DNA from: Patescibacteria group bacterium
Lineage (GTDB): Bacteria > Patescibacteriota > Patescibacteriia > UBA2591 > UBA6264
DNA length: 8,625 nt
Reading direction: 5' to 3'
Assembly (NCBI GenBank): GCA_022572625.1
Contig: JACZVN010000011.1
Span: 1 to 8,625, forward strand
The notes beneath the pieces were generated by a model. The model ran no database searches and was not told the DNA's origin. It saw only the letters and a list, made by a program, of their open reading frames with translations. The position numbers and the translations under genes were made by a program. How positions within the stretch are numbered: the stretch's first letter is position 1; the number at the start of each line of letters is the position of its first letter. Positions 6,873 to 8,625 of the stretch are shown here, piece after piece.

Positions 6873-8231
6873 ATGGCTAAAAATAATTTATCTAAAATAA
6901 TTGTTATCGTTGTTTTAATTAGTCTGGTGGTAGGAGGAATATCCGGAGTAATCGCTGGATTTTATACGGCTAATCTCACTATGAATAATGAAGCTCCCGC
7001 TCTTTATTCTTTTTTATATCAAAAACTTTTTCCATCTTTTAAGGTAGGAGAAGAGGTGATTAATAAGGAACCGGCTGATTTAGATTCAGTTAAACCGCCT
7101 GAAATTATTAAAGAGATTATCAGAAGTGATGAATCAGATGCCGTCATGGCCGTTGCCCAAGTCAGCCCATCGGTGGTGAGTATTGTGGTTTCTAAATATG
7201 TTCGAAAATACTATGGCTCCTATAGTCCTAGCCCGTCGGATGATTTTTTTGAAGATTTTTTTGGTTTTGATTCGCCATTTAATTTTCCATTTGAAAGGGG
7301 GCCAAGTATTCCCACCCCGATCCCATCACCGAATGAAGGAAGTCTGGAAAAACAAGAGGTCGGTGGCGGTACCGGTTTTGTTATTTCATCTGATCAAGGT
7401 TTAATTTTAACTAATAAACATGTGGTTTCAGATAAGGAAGCTACCTATACAATAGTTAGTAATGATGGAGAAAAATATGCAGCCGAGGTTTTATCCCGTG
7501 ATCCTTTTAATGATATGGCAATTTTAAAAATTAAGAATCCTGATTTTAATCTACCTGAAGTTAAACTGGGTGATTCAGATCAACTTAAGATTGGTCAAAC
7601 CGTGATTGCCATTGGCAACGCCCTGGGTGAATATCGTAATACTGTGACCAAGGGAGTAATTAGCGGTATTAGCCGGCGGGTGGTGGCCGGTGACGCCACC
7701 GGCCGATCAGAGATTTTGGAAAACGTGATTCAAACTGACGCGGCTATTAATTTTGGCAATTCCGGCGGTCCGTTAATTAATCTTCAGGGAGAAGTCATTG
7801 GCATTAATACCGCCATCAGCCAGCAGGGGCAATTAATTAGTTTTGCTATTCCCATTAATCAGGCTAAGGTAGTGGTGGAAAGCGTGGAAAAATACGGCCG
7901 GATTGTTAGACCATTTTTAGGCATCAGGTATATTTTAATCAATGAACAGATAGCTGAAGTAAATAATTTATCAATTAATTATGGAGCCTTGATTATCAGG
8001 GGCCGTCGAGACATTGATTTGGCGGTTATTCCTGGTTCACCGGCTAATAAAGCTGGGTTAGTAGAGAATGATATTATTTTAGAATTAAATGGAGAGAAAA
8101 TTACGGAAGAGCGTTCTTTAGCTAAGGAGATTCAAGAATATAAGCCAGGGGATATAATAAAATTAAAAGTTTTACATCAAGGTGAAGAAAAAATTATGAC
8201 CGCAGTATTGGAAGAATATCAGGCGCAATAG
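6873..8231 (+). CDS. membrane-anchored HtrA/DegP-type serine protease with PDZ domain
   Basis: The protein has 452 residues. A hydrophobic segment at about 8-31, after basic residues, is a signal anchor that would place the rest outside the membrane. A linker (35-90) leads to the trypsin-like domain (about 88-340) with catalytic triad H183 (TNKHVV), D214 (FNDMAILK) and S297 (GNSGGP); all three are present, so it should be active. A Phe/Pro/Asp/Ser-rich stretch (about 112-158) with FFEDFFGF lies before GGGTGFVIS, where HtrA proteases carry the LA loop or a flexible insert. One PDZ domain follows (about 346-445: RPFLGIR, then VIPGSPANKAGL and DIILELNGEKI). This single-PDZ, anchored plan resembles DegS and Gram-positive HtrA rather than two-PDZ DegP. 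The role is degradation or processing of misfolded extracytoplasmic proteins. It is the last gene of the tight cluster, ends in TAG and is followed by a strong terminator. I give no symbol because htrA, degS and degP cannot be told apart here. Confidence 0.95.
   Translation: MAKNNLSKIIVIVVLISLVVGGISGVIAGFYTANLTMNNEAPALYSFLYQKLFPSFKVGEEVINKEPADLDSVKPPEIIKEIIRSDESDAVMAVAQVSPSVVSIVVSKYVRKYYGSYSPSPSDDFFEDFFGFDSPFNFPFERGPSIPTPIPSPNEGSLEKQEVGGGTGFVISSDQGLILTNKHVVSDKEATYTIVSNDGEKYAAEVLSRDPFNDMAILKIKNPDFNLPEVKLGDSDQLKIGQTVIAIGNALGEYRNTVTKGVISGISRRVVAGDATGRSEILENVIQTDAAINFGNSGGPLINLQGEVIGINTAISQQGQLISFAIPINQAKVVVESVEKYGRIVRPFLGIRYILINEQIAEVNNLSINYGALIIRGRRDIDLAVIPGSPANKAGLVENDIILELNGEKITEERSLAKEIQEYKPGDIIKLKVLHQGEEKIMTAVLEEYQAQ
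7685..7704. repeat. GC-rich 8-bp inverted repeat inside the protease gene
   Basis: GGCCGGTG (7685-7692) and CACCGGCC (7697-7704) pair perfectly around ACGC. In this AT-rich gene an eight-pair stem with seven G:C pairs stands out. It encodes VAGDATGR in the protease domain. It may be codon chance or a local mRNA hairpin. Confidence 0.6.
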
Positions 8232-8254
8232 TTCAACTTAAAATTTTATAAAGC

Positions 8255-8291
8255 TAAAAGAGCCTATTTTCTAAGCTCTTTTATTTTTTTT
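8255..8291 (+). terminator. intrinsic terminator of the ATPase-rsmI-metG-cvpA-protease unit
   Basis: TAAAAGAGC (8255-8263) pairs perfectly with GCTCTTTTA (8275-8283) around an 11-base loop, followed at once by eight T's (8284-8291). It begins 24 bases after the protease stop codon. This is a standard Rho-independent terminator for plus-strand transcription. On the minus strand no comparable T-run follows the hairpin, so it should act in one direction. It overlaps the 3' end of the opposing glycosyltransferase fragment. Confidence 0.85.
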
Positions 8292-8536
8292 ATATCTATT
8301 GGATTATAGATCACTTCTATTTTGTCAGAGTCCATTCCCTGCTGAACATGAAATTGCCTGGTCGCGTTTGAAACAGCTATTAAACCATCGTTTTGATTCA
8401 AGTCAGACACAACCCTCTTGTTCAGCTGGATAATATCACGCAGATGCGACGTGCACCGAACCGGTAATTGCGATGCGATTCGACCAACCATCCGCCCCAT
8501 AGAAAGACTGTTGGCATGAACCAAATCCGGCCGCAC
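8264..8536 (-). CDS. broken GT-B (family 4-like) glycosyltransferase fragment
   Basis: The visible frame carries the end of the N-terminal domain of a GT-B glycosyltransferase: RPDLVHANSLSMGR, SHLRDI, then LIAVSNATRQF, KIEVIYNPID. These match the donor-independent half of GT4-like enzymes (HxN after a hydrophobic strand, the AVS strand, the VIYNP.D junction). TAG follows soon after that junction, so the whole C-terminal nucleotide-sugar-binding half (about 180 residues) is missing. At the other end 8536 is only a GTG. The frame stays open to 8605 with family-like sequence (IELVRRVRP), then meets TGA at 8606-8608, so the true N-terminus is also missing. As it stands it would not be a working enzyme. 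G+C rises to about 52% over 8401-8625. It converges on the protease gene, and its last codons lie in the terminator. Explanations are a decayed transferred gene or an assembly chimera at a contig end. Confidence 0.6.
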   Translation of the reverse strand: MRPDLVHANSLSMGRMVGRIASQLPVRCTSHLRDIIQLNKRVVSDLNQNDGLIAVSNATRQFHVQQGMDSDKIEVIYNPIDIKKIKELRK

Positions 8537-8625
8537 ACGCCTGACAAGTTCAATCAGGTGAATATTGATCTGCGCAATGTCCAGTTTCTGCCCCCCAACA
8601 CCCCTTCACGTTATTGGCCAAACCT

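Noticed and set aside
7183..7404. A 73-aa plus-strand frame inside the protease gene.
   Set aside because: It lies within the protease frame over the linker and triad region and has no domain or start signal.
8606..8608. TGA in the glycosyltransferase frame read as glycine (code 25) or tryptophan (code 4).
   Set aside because: Seven long genes, several glycine-rich, contain no in-frame TGA, so recoding is not supported.
1..8625. CRISPR array, tRNA, rRNA, insertion sequence or attachment site.
   Set aside because: I saw no spaced direct repeats, no cloverleaf-like segment or rRNA-like stretch, and no transposase or integrase motif.

Overview
The window reads as a fragment of an AT-rich bacterial genome, most likely a Patescibacteria (Candidate Phyla Radiation) member. 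That assignment is an inference from gene content. It rests on a TraD/VirD4-like ATPase with a CxxC-x17-CxxC zinc ribbon, a large cysteine/aromatic-rich protein of a type I associate with these genomes, very tight gene spacing, and short versions of housekeeping enzymes (RsmI of 225 aa, MetRS of 501 aa). The standard code fits: seven long frames run without in-frame TGA and all end in TAG or TAA. No rRNA, tRNA, CRISPR array or transposase is visible.

Layout. Bases 1-471 hold the 3' end of a TraD/VirD4-like P-loop ATPase whose 5' part lies outside the window. A 197-base gap follows, with a weak terminator-like hairpin and a second small inverted repeat. At 669-2435 is a 588-aa protein with 26 cysteines. 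Its middle carries two related Cys/aromatic repeat blocks, and its two ends are related zinc-ribbon modules: the C-terminal one has all four cysteines, the N-terminal one has lost them. A good sigma70-type promoter (2447-2474) sits so close to the next ATG (2482) that the transcript is predicted to be leaderless or nearly so.

From 2482 to 8231 five genes run head to tail with gaps of 3-11 bases, probably one operon: a second full-length TraD-like ATPase, rsmI (16S rRNA C1402 2'-O-methyltransferase), metG (methionyl-tRNA synthetase), a CvpA-family membrane protein, and a membrane-anchored HtrA/DegP-type serine protease with a PDZ domain. A clear intrinsic terminator (8255-8291) closes the unit. 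None of the starts has a recognisable Shine-Dalgarno sequence.

The last ~360 bases differ. On the minus strand lies part of a GT-B (family 4-like) glycosyltransferase, broken at both ends. Its 3' end lies inside the terminator, and G+C rises to about 52% (hand count of 8401-8625), unlike the AT-rich remainder. This is either a decayed transferred gene or a chimeric contig end.

The most distinctive part is 1-4152: two TraD-like ATPases flanking a Cys-rich repeat protein, where the Cys-rich protein and the downstream ATPase carry the same zinc-ribbon spacing. A shared role, for example in a DNA- or protein-export machine at the cell surface, is a hypothesis only.
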